Part shown: in pieces, positions 1 to 5,932 of the stretch
Position numbering within the stretch: the stretch's first letter is position 1
How the letters are laid out: each line of letters opens with the position of its first letter
Assembly: GCA_964557155.1 (NCBI GenBank)
Contig: CAZKZC010000015.1
Span: 1 to 10,236, forward strand
Direction of reading: 5' to 3'
DNA length: 10,236 bases
From: JAHJSY01 sp964557155
Lineage (GTDB): Bacteria; Patescibacteriota; Minisyncoccia; Minisyncoccales; GWA2-38-27
The notes under the pieces: model-generated
The model's input: only the letters and a program-made list of their open reading frames with translations
Told to the model about the DNA's origin: nothing
The model's database searches: none
Program-made: the position numbers and the translations under genes

Positions 1-2
1 AG

Positions 3-55
3 TTTAAAATACCAGAAGAATCACTTACTTTTGTTCCATATTGATTATTATTCCC
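3..55 (+). repeat. 53-bp terminal inverted repeat, left copy
   Basis: Positions 3-55 are the exact reverse complement of 10184-10236. Outside the match the sequences differ: 56 onward reads AGACA, while the right copy continues inward with TTGAA. The right copy reaches the last base of the window. The repeat contains no ORF. Because gyrA, valS and tsaD lie between the copies, a mobile element with these ends is unlikely. A repeat shared by two assembly-graph ends, or an amplification/assembly inversion, is more likely. Confidence 0.9.
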
Positions 56-264
56 AGACAACAGCTCATCAAGTGAGAAATGTTAGTCACCGAGTGAAGA
101 ACATTCTAAGCCTCTAAAAAATATCAAAAATCTCTATTCATAAGATGCTTCTTAAGGTTGCTATAGCTTTTTTAAGAAGCCATTGCTCTTCATTTGGAAC
201 TTGGAATCTGAGATCTCATTCCTATAACGATTAGAGAATCCAAGGAGCCTGGCTCCTTGGATTT
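56..264 (+). ncRNA. Hairpin-rich gene-free stretch, possible small RNA
   Basis: No protein gene is visible here, but several hairpins are. CTCAT/GTGAG lies at 65-77 with a CAA loop. A hairpin at 79-105 has stems AATGTT/AACATT and TCAC/GTGA separated by an AG/AG internal loop, which could form tandem A-G pairs. A third has arms GCTTCTTAA/TTAAGAAGC (147-155, 172-180). The stretch ends in a strong intrinsic terminator (237-263), so something upstream on this strand is transcribed. I compared it by eye with tmRNA, RNase P RNA, SRP RNA, 5S and 23S rRNA ends and saw no match. No convincing promoter is visible, and the 5' end is unknown. An untranslated tail of a gene outside the window is the alternative. 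Confidence 0.3.
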
Positions 265-280
265 GTTTTTGCTTTTATTT
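237..280 (+). terminator. Intrinsic terminator upstream of the MBL gene
   Basis: The perfect 13-bp arms AATCCAAGGAGCC (237-249) and GGCTCCTTGGATT (251-263) form a G+C-rich hairpin with a very tight loop. The T-rich run TGTTTTTGCTTTTATTTT follows on the plus strand. It separates whatever is transcribed at 1-236 from the next transcription unit, whose promoter starts at 280. Confidence 0.8.
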
Positions 281-308
281 TGGGATATGATAAGATGGAG
301 TATATAAT
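280..308 (+). promoter_or_regulatory. Sigma-70-type promoter giving a leaderless MBL mRNA
   Basis: The -35 element TTGGGA (280-285) is followed by a 17-bp spacer and a perfect -10 TATAAT (303-308). A start site six to seven bases downstream falls on 315, the A of the ATG of the hydrolase gene. The mRNA for this rightward cluster is therefore predicted to have no 5' leader, which fits the absence of a Shine-Dalgarno sequence. The start site is inferred from spacing only. Confidence 0.65.
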
Positions 309-314
309 AAATAT

Positions 315-968
315 ATGATTATAAATTGGAAAGGGCAATCTTGTTTTCAAATACTTACAACTCCAAATAAAAATGGGCAAGTTTCAATTGTTATTGATCC
401 ATTTGATAAAGATACGGGTTTGAAGATTCCAAAACTTCAGGCCGATATTTTATTGGTCACCCATGATCATGAAGACCATAATAATATTAAAGCTGTTTCT
501 GGCGAGTATTTGTTAATAGACAGCCCGGGTGAATACGATGTAAAGTCAACCTTTGTCCAAGGCATTCCGGCCTTTCACGATGACTCTCAGGGAAAAGAAA
601 GGGGCGTAAATACTATTTATACTATTGAAGTAGAGGACATAAGAATATGTCATTTGGGTGACTTGGGCCAAAAAAAGCTTAGCTCTGAACAACTAGATAA
701 GATAGGTAATATTGATATATTAATAATTCCTATTGGAGGAACATATACAATTAACGCCAATGAAGCAGTAAAGATAATGGCTCAAATAGAGCCAAGAATA
801 ATAATTCCGATGCATTACCACCTTCCTGGATTAAAACATAAAATAGACGGAATAGATAATTTCTTTAAGGCGTTGAATATAAAGAAAGTGGAAATAATGC
901 CCAAGCTATCAATTAAAAAGAAAGACATATCAACCGAAGAAGTAAAAATAATACAATTAGAACCGTGA
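315..968 (+). CDS. MBL-fold metal-dependent hydrolase, UPF0173/YtkL-like
   Basis: This 217-aa soluble protein carries the metallo-beta-lactamase signature THDHEDH (residues 49-55; H50, H52, D54 and H55 as metal ligands). Later ligands of the fold are plausible at H88 in PAFHDD, at D116 in CHLGDLG, and at the PMHYH motif near 166-170. The size and the short strand-rich N-terminus match the UPF0173/Lactamase_B_3 group, whose substrates are mostly unknown, so no substrate can be named. The ATG lies directly at the predicted transcription start. The stop TGA overlaps the GTG start of the next gene, so the two should be translationally coupled. It is the first gene of a rightward cluster leading into gyrA. 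Confidence 0.85.
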   Translation: MIINWKGQSCFQILTTPNKNGQVSIVIDPFDKDTGLKIPKLQADILLVTHDHEDHNNIKAVSGEYLLIDSPGEYDVKSTFVQGIPAFHDDSQGKERGVNTIYTIEVEDIRICHLGDLGQKKLSSEQLDKIGNIDILIIPIGGTYTINANEAVKIMAQIEPRIIIPMHYHLPGLKHKIDGIDNFFKALNIKKVEIMPKLSIKKKDISTEEVKIIQLEP

Positions 969-1150
969 GTTTTTTAGACAAATTGCAAAATAGGCCGATG
1001 CGTGATAGAAAGATTATTGTCTGGGCAATAACAATTATTATCGGATTGATTTTAGCATCAGCTTGGATTTATACTCTATATATAAATATGCAAACCTTTA
1101 ATTCATCGGAAGTTATTGAAGATTTAAATATTCCTGAATTTAATGAGTAA
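965..1150 (+). CDS. Small single-pass membrane protein upstream of gyrA
   Basis: I do not recognise this 61-aa protein. It has a basic N-terminus (KLQNRPMRDRK), one hydrophobic helix at about residues 17-40, and an acidic tail (SSEVIEDLNIPEFNE). By the positive-inside rule the N-terminus should be cytoplasmic. The chosen start is the GTG at 965, which overlaps the upstream stop as GTGA; an in-frame ATG at 998 is an alternative. The stop lies inside the start of gyrA (8-base overlap). Because it is locked by overlap on both sides it is very likely translated, even though it is short. Its function is unknown. Confidence 0.7.
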   Translation: MSFLDKLQNRPMRDRKIIVWAITIIIGLILASAWIYTLYINMQTFNSSEVIEDLNIPEFNE

Positions 1151-3599
1151 CGAAGAAGTTATAAACAAAATAGGGACTGTTAAGAAGAGAGAAATAACCG
1201 AGGAAATGAAAGAATCGTATATTGATTATGCGATGTCAGTTATTATTTCTCGTGCTCTTCCTGATGTTCGCGATGGACTAAAACCAGTTCATCGCCGTAT
1301 TTTGTTTGCTATGCACGAAGAAGGGCTTACCTCAAGTGCCAAGTTCAGAAAATCAGCAACGGTTGTTGGATCTGTACTTGGTCGTTATCACCCTCATGGA
1401 GATCAAGCTGTTTATGACTCTATGGTTAGAATGGCTCAAGACTTTTCCTTAAGATATCCTTTGATCTCCGGTCAAGGAAATTTTGGTTCAGTTGACGGGG
1501 ATCCAGCAGCGGCCATGAGATATTCGGAAGCCCGAATGTCTAAAGTTGGTGAAGAAATGCTTAGGAGTATTAGCAAAGACACAATTAACTTCAGGCCTAA
1601 TTATGACGGAAGCAGAAAAGAGCCGATCGTCTTGCCATCTCCTCTTCCCCAGCTTTTACTGAACGGAACACTGGGAATTGCTGTTGGAATGGCCACTAGT
1701 ATTCCTCCTCATAATCTTACAGAAGTTTGCGATGCTTTAATTCATTTAATTGACAACCCAAAAGCAAATATTCAAGATATTTCCCAGTTTATCAAAGGAC
1801 CTGACTTCCCAACCGCTGGAGCAATATATGGTCGGAAAGATATTATGACAGCTTACGAACAAAGCAAGGGTCCTGTCGTTATTAGAGGAAAAGCTGAAAT
1901 AAAAGAAGATGAAAAGAAATCGCAAATCATAATAACGGAGATTCCCTATCAGGTTTCGAAATCAAGTTTAGTAGAACAATTTGCTAAATTGGTTCAACTT
2001 AAGAAAATTGAGGGCATAAAAGATATTAGAGACGAGTCAGATAAAGATGGAATGAGAATTGCTTTAGATCTTCATCGTGGAGCTTATCCAAACAAAATAT
2101 TAAATCGCCTATACAAATTTACTGATTTACAAAAAACCTTTCATTTAAATATGATTGCCTTGGTTGATGGAATTCAACCAAGAAACTTATCGTTAATTGA
2201 AATATTAAATTACTTCATAGTCCATCGAAAAGAAGTCGTTGTCAGAAGGACTAAATACGAACTCCAAAAAGCCAAAGAAAGAGCTCATATCTTAGAAGGT
2301 CTTCATAAGTGTCTTTCAAAAATTGATGCTGTTATTAAAACGATTAGGGCATCTAAAGATAGGGAAACTGCTCTTACGAATTTAATGAAACAGTTTAAGC
2401 TAACAGAAATTCAAGCCAACGCTATTCTAGAAACCAAGTTAGCTGCTTTAGCCAAATTAGAAAGAGAAAAGATAGAAAATGAACTCAAAGAAATCAAGGC
2501 CAAAATTAAGGAGCTAAGCTCCATACTTGATAGTCCGCAAAAAGTGAAGATAATCATTAAAAATGAGTTAAAAGAAATGAAAGAAAAATTCGGCGATGAA
2601 AGAAAAACAAAGGTTTTTGTTCAGAAAGTTGGCGAAATAGCTGAAGAGGACTTAATTCCCCAAGAAGAAACAATTATTACTTTAACCCAAGGCGGATATA
2701 TTAAAAGAATAAATCCGGCTACTTATAAGCTCCAAAAAAGAGGCGGCAAAGGAATAATGGGCATGAAAACGCTACAAGATGATATTGTTGAGCAGTTTTT
2801 ATCAGCTCAAACCCATGATTCTTTGTTCTTCTTCACCGATTCTGGAAAGGTATTCCAAACCGTTGCTTATGAAATTCCAGAAGGAACTAGAGTCGCTCGA
2901 GGGAGAGGTCTCTTAAACTTTTTAGAATTATCTTCAGATGAGAAGGCTTTATCTATATTAAGCTTCGGCAAAGACGATGAAGGATTAGGTATAAAAGATT
3001 TAGTCATGGTTACCAAAAACGGCGTCATTAAGAGAACTAAATTAGAAGAATTCAAAAATGTTAGAAAGTCAGGATTAATTTCTATAAACCTTAAAAAGGG
3101 CGACCTGTTGAAAAAGGTCGTGAAAACTACTGGAGAAAATGATATAATACTAGTAACCAAGAAGGGGCAATCCATATTGTTCAAAGAACAAGACATTAGA
3201 GAAATGGGTCGACCAGCTTCAGGCGTTAAAGGAATCTCCTTAAAGAAAGATGATGAAGTTGTTGGCATGGATATTGTCAATAAGAAAACTGAAGAAAAAC
3301 AATACTTGTTGGTTGTTATGGAAAATGGCTACGGCAAGAAAACAGATATTAAAGAATACCGAAAACAAGGCCGAGGAGGAAGTGGAATTAAAACGGCTAA
3401 TGTTACACCAAAAACAGGAGAGATAGTTTATTCTAAAGTTATTACCGATGATGAAGAAGATTTAATTGTCATTTCTCAACAAGGACAAATAATTAGAACT
3501 AAAATCTCTTCTATTGCTAAAATAAGCCGATCAACGCAAGGAGTAAGAATAATGAAGTTAGCCGAAGGCGACAAAGTTGCCTCCGCCACTTCCATCTAG
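1143..3599 (+). CDS. gyrA: DNA gyrase subunit A
   Basis: GyrA is the DNA-breaking subunit of DNA gyrase, the ATP-driven type II topoisomerase that introduces negative supercoils. The 818-aa protein has the winged-helix breakage-reunion domain, with PVHRRILFAM at 48-57 and the catalytic tyrosine in AAAMRYSEARM (Y127). The tower/coiled coil runs to about residue 500. A six-bladed beta-pinwheel C-terminal domain follows, with repeated blade motifs such as GRPASGVKGISL and RKQGRGGSGIKT. The GyrA box QKRGGKG is at 531-537, which identifies GyrA rather than ParC. Length is close to other GyrA proteins. The residue aligned with E. coli Ser83 is Gln88, while Asp92 (E. coli Asp87) is kept. The start overlaps the preceding small gene, and no Shine-Dalgarno is visible. 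GyrB is not in the window. Confidence 0.97.
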   Translation: MSNEEVINKIGTVKKREITEEMKESYIDYAMSVIISRALPDVRDGLKPVHRRILFAMHEEGLTSSAKFRKSATVVGSVLGRYHPHGDQAVYDSMVRMAQDFSLRYPLISGQGNFGSVDGDPAAAMRYSEARMSKVGEEMLRSISKDTINFRPNYDGSRKEPIVLPSPLPQLLLNGTLGIAVGMATSIPPHNLTEVCDALIHLIDNPKANIQDISQFIKGPDFPTAGAIYGRKDIMTAYEQSKGPVVIRGKAEIKEDEKKSQIIITEIPYQVSKSSLVEQFAKLVQLKKIEGIKDIRDESDKDGMRIALDLHRGAYPNKILNRLYKFTDLQKTFHLNMIALVDGIQPRNLSLIEILNYFIVHRKEVVVRRTKYELQKAKERAHILEGLHKCLSKIDAVIKTIRASKDRETALTNLMKQFKLTEIQANAILETKLAALAKLEREKIENELKEIKAKIKELSSILDSPQKVKIIIKNELKEMKEKFGDERKTKVFVQKVGEIAEEDLIPQEETIITLTQGGYIKRINPATYKLQKRGGKGIMGMKTLQDDIVEQFLSAQTHDSLFFFTDSGKVFQTVAYEIPEGTRVARGRGLLNFLELSSDEKALSILSFGKDDEGLGIKDLVMVTKNGVIKRTKLEEFKNVRKSGLISINLKKGDLLKKVVKTTGENDIILVTKKGQSILFKEQDIREMGRPASGVKGISLKKDDEVVGMDIVNKKTEEKQYLLVVMENGYGKKTDIKEYRKQGRGGSGIKTANVTPKTGEIVYSKVITDDEEDLIVISQQGQIIRTKISSIAKISRSTQGVRIMKLAEGDKVASATSI

Positions 3600-3604
3600 A
3601 AACA

Positions 3605-4126
3605 ATGAATACTTTTTTAAATCCAGAAGATATACTTGATAAATTAGAATTACGCTCTGATATGCTAGTTGCTGATTTTGGCTGTGGATCGGGTGGTTTT
3701 ACAATTCCGTTAGCCAGAGAAGTAGAAGATGGATTAGTTTACGGATTAGACATCCAAGGAGAACCTCTGTCTGCTTTGAAAAGCAGGATTCTCTTAGAGA
3801 ATATAAAAAATATCAAGATTATAAAAACAAACTTAGAAAATCCCAAGGGATCTACTCTACCAGCTGAATCTGTTGACATGGTATTTATCCCCAACGTCTT
3901 GTTTCAGATTGAAAACAAAAGTGCTATAATAATAGAAGCATTAAGGATATTAAAAAACAGTGGAAAACTGGTAATAATTGATTGGTTAACTAAGGTCTCT
4001 CAAGGTCCAGCCGAAGGAAGAATCTCAAAAGAAGATGTTATCGGGCTAGCTAAAGATCAGGGACTAAATTTTGAGAAAGAATTTGATACTGGCAGATACC
4101 ATTATGGTATAATTATGGTAAAATGA
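3605..4126 (+). CDS. Class I SAM-dependent methyltransferase
   Basis: This 173-aa protein has the Rossmann-fold methyltransferase signature. Motif I is VADFGCGSGGFT (residues 22-33). The acidic strand-2 motif is VYGLDIQ (45-51), where Asp should bind the ribose of S-adenosylmethionine. LPAESVDMVFIPNVLFQI corresponds to motif IV, and a later LKNSGKLVIIDW matches the strand-5 region. It resembles the Methyltransf_11/25 or UbiE-like group, but the substrate cannot be read from the sequence. It is short for the family and has no extra substrate-binding domain. The ATG is five bases after the gyrA stop, so it is probably cotranscribed with gyrA. It ends in TGA. Confidence 0.85.
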   Translation: MNTFLNPEDILDKLELRSDMLVADFGCGSGGFTIPLAREVEDGLVYGLDIQGEPLSALKSRILLENIKNIKIIKTNLENPKGSTLPAESVDMVFIPNVLFQIENKSAIIIEALRILKNSGKLVIIDWLTKVSQGPAEGRISKEDVIGLAKDQGLNFEKEFDTGRYHYGIIMVK

Positions 4127-4138
4127 TAAAATAAAAGT

Positions 4139-4468
4139 ATGAGAAATAAAATTATAAGTTTATTTATATTGGGAGCAATTTTTGTATTTCCCTTGCTTAT
4201 TCAGGCACAAAGTATAGATAACCCTTTAGGAAATAAAACTATTATTGATCTTATCCGAAACATCATCAACTTTATATTTAGATTATCCCTTCCAGTTGGA
4301 GCTTTAATGATTGTTATTTCTGGTTATTATTTCATGACTTCAAACGGTGACCCAGAGAAAATTAAAAAAGGTAAAGATACAATAATATGGACATTGGTTG
4401 GAATACTTGTCATCTTTCTTTCGTTAGCTATAATTGACGGATTAAAAAACGCCATTGGCATACAATAA
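4139..4468 (+). CDS. VirB2/TrbC-like pilin-type membrane protein, copy 1
   Basis: The 109-aa protein begins with a signal peptide-like segment (residues 1-24, probable cleavage near QAQ-S). It has two hydrophobic helices at about 44-67 and 81-102, joined by a short polar loop with GDPEKIKKGK (70-79). This layout matches the T4SS pilin-like family common in Patescibacteria, which resembles VirB2/TrbC. The next gene encodes a paralog with the same pattern. A role as a surface or membrane pilin subunit is inferred from architecture only; no other secretion or conjugation gene is in the window. The gene lies 12 bases after the methyltransferase stop, without a Shine-Dalgarno. Confidence 0.75.
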   Translation: MRNKIISLFILGAIFVFPLLIQAQSIDNPLGNKTIIDLIRNIINFIFRLSLPVGALMIVISGYYFMTSNGDPEKIKKGKDTIIWTLVGILVIFLSLAIIDGLKNAIGIQ

Positions 4469-4521
4469 TTAAAAAATTATAAAGGTCGATTTAAATTAAA
4501 GAAATTTAAGTTAACAAAAAA

Positions 4522-4866
4522 ATGAAAAAGCTTACCGTAAGTTTAATCTTATTAACTCTTTTAGTTTTACCATTAGTAACAACAGGGCAAATAGGAGAAG
4601 TAGCCCAGAATGAGAACGATGTATATACCACGCTTAATAGTGCCGTTAATTACCTTTTTGCGTTTTTGATGATTGCGGCCGTGCTTGTGATTATAATAGC
4701 TGCTTATGGCTTCCTAACAGCGGCCGGAGATCCCGAGAAAGTTGCTAAGGCGAGAAATTATATTGTATACGCATTAGTTGCTATTGTAGTAGGATTTTTA
4801 GCTAAGGCTATAATTCTAGTAGTAGGAGGAATGCTTGATGTACAAACAGGAGGAACATTTTTCTAA
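4522..4866 (+). CDS. VirB2/TrbC-like pilin-type membrane protein, copy 2
   Basis: The 114-aa protein has a signal peptide (about residues 1-22, KKLTVSLILLTLLVLPL core). Two hydrophobic helices lie at about 45-67 and 79-103, joined by AAGDPEKVAKARN (67-79). It shares the spacing and the GDPEK loop with the preceding gene, so the two are probably an old tandem duplication. The overall sequences have diverged a good deal. A 53-base A+T-rich gap separates them, with a weak inverted repeat (4491-4509) that may be chance. It is the last gene of the rightward cluster, and a terminator begins about 20 bases after the stop. Confidence 0.75.
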   Translation: MKKLTVSLILLTLLVLPLVTTGQIGEVAQNENDVYTTLNSAVNYLFAFLMIAAVLVIIIAAYGFLTAAGDPEKVAKARNYIVYALVAIVVGFLAKAIILVVGGMLDVQTGGTFF

Positions 4867-4888
4867 TTTGATTCCATTGCTAACATTT

Positions 4889-4920
4889 TCAACCCCGACA
4901 ATTATCGGGGTTGATTTTTT
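4889..4920 (+). terminator. Intrinsic terminator of the gyrA-pilin cluster
   Basis: The arms TCAACCCCGA (4889-4898) and TCGGGGTTGA (4905-4914) form a perfect 10-bp stem with a 6-base loop, followed at once by six T residues. It lies 23 bases after the stop of the second pilin gene and closes the rightward cluster. Confidence 0.88.
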
Positions 4921-4975
4921 GGTTAAAAATGATATTATATTAATATGCCCTATATGTAAATTTACATCGGGCATA
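4919..4975 (+). promoter_or_regulatory. Possible tRNA-Leu promoter with adjoining palindrome
   Basis: A weak promoter is possible with TTGGTT (4919-4924), a 16-bp spacer and TAATAT (4941-4946). It directly adjoins a hairpin with arms TATGCCC (4944-4950) and GGGCATA (4969-4975), enclosing the perfect palindrome ATGTAAATTTACAT (4954-4967). The palindrome lies where a start site or operator would be. It could be a repressor site, a 5' mRNA-end hairpin, or another of the small palindromes in this genome. The promoter call is tentative. Confidence 0.35.
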
Positions 4976-5192
4976 GAGCCTTATACAGAAACTTTTCAAA
5001 AAAGTTTTTGTCAGGCTCGGTAAGAAATTCTTTTGGAATTTCTTGCATAGAGCCTTATACAGAAACTTTTCAAAAAAGTTTTTGTCAGGCTCGGTAAGAA
5101 ATTCTTTTGGAATTTCTTGCATAGAGCCTTATACAGAAACTTTTCAAAAAAGTTTTTGTCAGGCTCGGCAAGAAATTCTTTTGGAATTTCTT
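4971..5192 (+). repeat. Three 74-bp tandem repeats made of paired hairpins
   Basis: Three full units start at 4971, 5045 and 5119, each opening with GCATAGAGCC. A fourth copy of that 10-mer (5193-5202) runs straight into the tRNA-Leu gene. Units 1 and 2 are identical; unit 3 differs by one T-to-C change (5169). Each unit holds hairpin A, with outer arms GAGCC/GGCTC and an inner 11-bp stem with a CAA loop. It also holds hairpin B, with arms AAGAAATTC and GAATTTCTT around TTTTG. GGCTC of one unit can also pair with GAGCC of the next, so two alternative folding registers exist. Minus-strand reading frames across the array arise because the repeat lacks stops, and I do not regard them as genes. 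Confidence 0.95.
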
Positions 5193-5199
5193 GCATAGA

Positions 5200-5280
5200 G
5201 CCGAGGTGGCGAAATGGCAGCCGCGCTAGTTTTAGGAACTAGTTCCGCAAGGAGTGTGGGTTCGAGTCCCTCCCTCGGCA
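5200..5280 (+). tRNA. tRNA-Leu (anticodon UAG)
   Basis: The sequence folds as a class II tRNA. The acceptor arms are GCCGAGG (5200-5206) and CCTCGGC (5273-5279) with discriminator A. The anticodon stem CTAGT/ACTAG carries the loop TTTAGGA, which gives anticodon TAG. The long variable arm has TCC-GCAA-GGA, and the T arm is GTGGG-TTCGAGT-CCCTC with one T-T mismatch. The 3' CCA is not encoded. Anticodon UAG reads CUN leucine codons. The gene's first bases (GCC) form the end of the last GCATAGAGCC motif of the upstream repeat array, so the 5' leader is entirely repeat sequence. Confidence 0.95.
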
Positions 5281-5281
5281 C

Positions 5282-5345
5282 AACAAAACAAAAAGTGACC
5301 GAGTCACTTTAAGACGAAGGTGACTCGGTCACTTTTTGTTTTGTT
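5282..5345. terminator. Bidirectional terminator between tRNA-Leu and hsp20
   Basis: Two perfect 26-bp arms (5282-5307 and 5320-5345) enclose a 12-base loop. The outer part of each arm is A- or T-rich and the inner part is the G+C-richer GTGACCGAGTCAC. The plus transcript ends in TTTTTGTTTTGTTTTATTTT and the minus transcript also ends in a T-rich arm, so both the tRNA and the convergent hsp20 unit can stop here. The right arm ends one base before the hsp20 stop codon (5346-5348), so no spacer separates gene and terminator. Confidence 0.92.
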
Positions 5346-5924
5346 TTATTTTACGGAGATTTTTGTTTTATGTTCACGCTTAATTATTGGTATTTTAATA
5401 GTTAGAATGCCTTTTTCTAATTTGGCATTTATTCTTGAGCTGTCAACTTCTACCGGCAAAAGAATTTCTCTTTTAAACCTTCCCCAATAACATTCTTGGA
5501 AAAAGTAGTTTTCGCTTTCTTCAGCAAATCTTTTCTCTCTTTTTCCTTTTATAATAAGCAAGTCATCTTCAATGGTAATGTCTAGATCTTCTGGCTCTAT
5601 GCCAGCAATAGCTGATTGAACAATTAGCTCGTTGTCTTTTTGAAAAACATCAACCGTTAACTCCCCCTCAGAGCCCTCAAAAAAATCATCTTCTTTTTTG
5701 ACCTTGTCTATTTTTTCTTCCTCGCCCGCCGTAGCTTTAGCGAAGGCGGGTTTTTTCTTAGGTTTTTTAGCTGGTTTTTTCTTTTCAGGAACTTCTTCGG
5801 ACTCCTCGGGTTCCTCGTTAACCGATTGAACCGAGGTTAATTCCATTGAAATCTCCTCAACAGAATCTTCTATTGATTCGTTTACATCCATGCCTTTTTT
5901 TAGTTTTTCAAAAAAATCTGCCAT
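5346..5924 (-). CDS. Hsp20/alpha-crystallin small heat-shock protein with charged N-terminal extension
   Basis: The 192-aa protein is probably an ATP-independent holdase chaperone that binds unfolding proteins. The alpha-crystallin domain spans about residues 87-182. Its features are VDVFQKDNELIVQSAIAGI and the family signature region GRFKREILLPVEVD...KLEKGILTIKIP, with the conserved G-I-L core near 172-174. A C-terminal I-S-V tail (residues 189-191) could be the I-X-I/V oligomerisation motif. The first 86 residues are unusual: acidic and then Lys/Pro-rich (KKKPAKKPKKKP), with no recognisable domain, and they contain PAFAKATAG (59-67) encoded by a palindrome. The ATG is eight bases after the stop of the PrsW-like gene and has no Shine-Dalgarno. 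It is the last gene of the leftward cluster. Confidence 0.9.
   Translation of the reverse strand: MADFFEKLKKGMDVNESIEDSVEEISMELTSVQSVNEEPEESEEVPEKKKPAKKPKKKPAFAKATAGEEEKIDKVKKEDDFFEGSEGELTVDVFQKDNELIVQSAIAGIEPEDLDITIEDDLLIIKGKREKRFAEESENYFFQECYWGRFKREILLPVEVDSSRINAKLEKGILTIKIPIIKREHKTKISVK
5725..5750 (-). repeat. In-frame palindromic element in hsp20
   Basis: The arms CCCGCC (5725-5730) and GGCGGG (5745-5750) enclose a 14-base middle that can add a GCT/AGC pairing. On the coding strand it reads as PAFAKATAG in the linker between the charged region and the alpha-crystallin domain. This G+C-rich island stands out in an A/T-rich gene. I recall very similar AFAKASAG-type peptides from many unrelated Patescibacteria proteins, which points to a mobile or repeated palindrome rather than a protein motif. 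Confidence 0.75.
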
Positions 5925-5932
5925 ATTTTTAT

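Noticed and set aside
2867..3280. 137-aa minus-strand reading frame
   Set aside because: It lies wholly inside gyrA, whose protein is conserved through the same stretch, and its sequence has no recognisable domain.
4835..5023. 62-aa plus-strand frame after the second pilin gene
   Set aside because: It overlaps the pilin end, runs through the terminator hairpin and into the repeat array, and matches nothing.
4940..5196. Two minus-strand frames of about 60 aa over the tandem repeats
   Set aside because: They are the same repeat read in shifted frames (74 is not a multiple of 3) with no start context; their peptide content is repeat-derived.
4971..5202. CRISPR array
   Set aside because: The units are 74 bp and directly joined with no unique spacers, and no cas gene is nearby.
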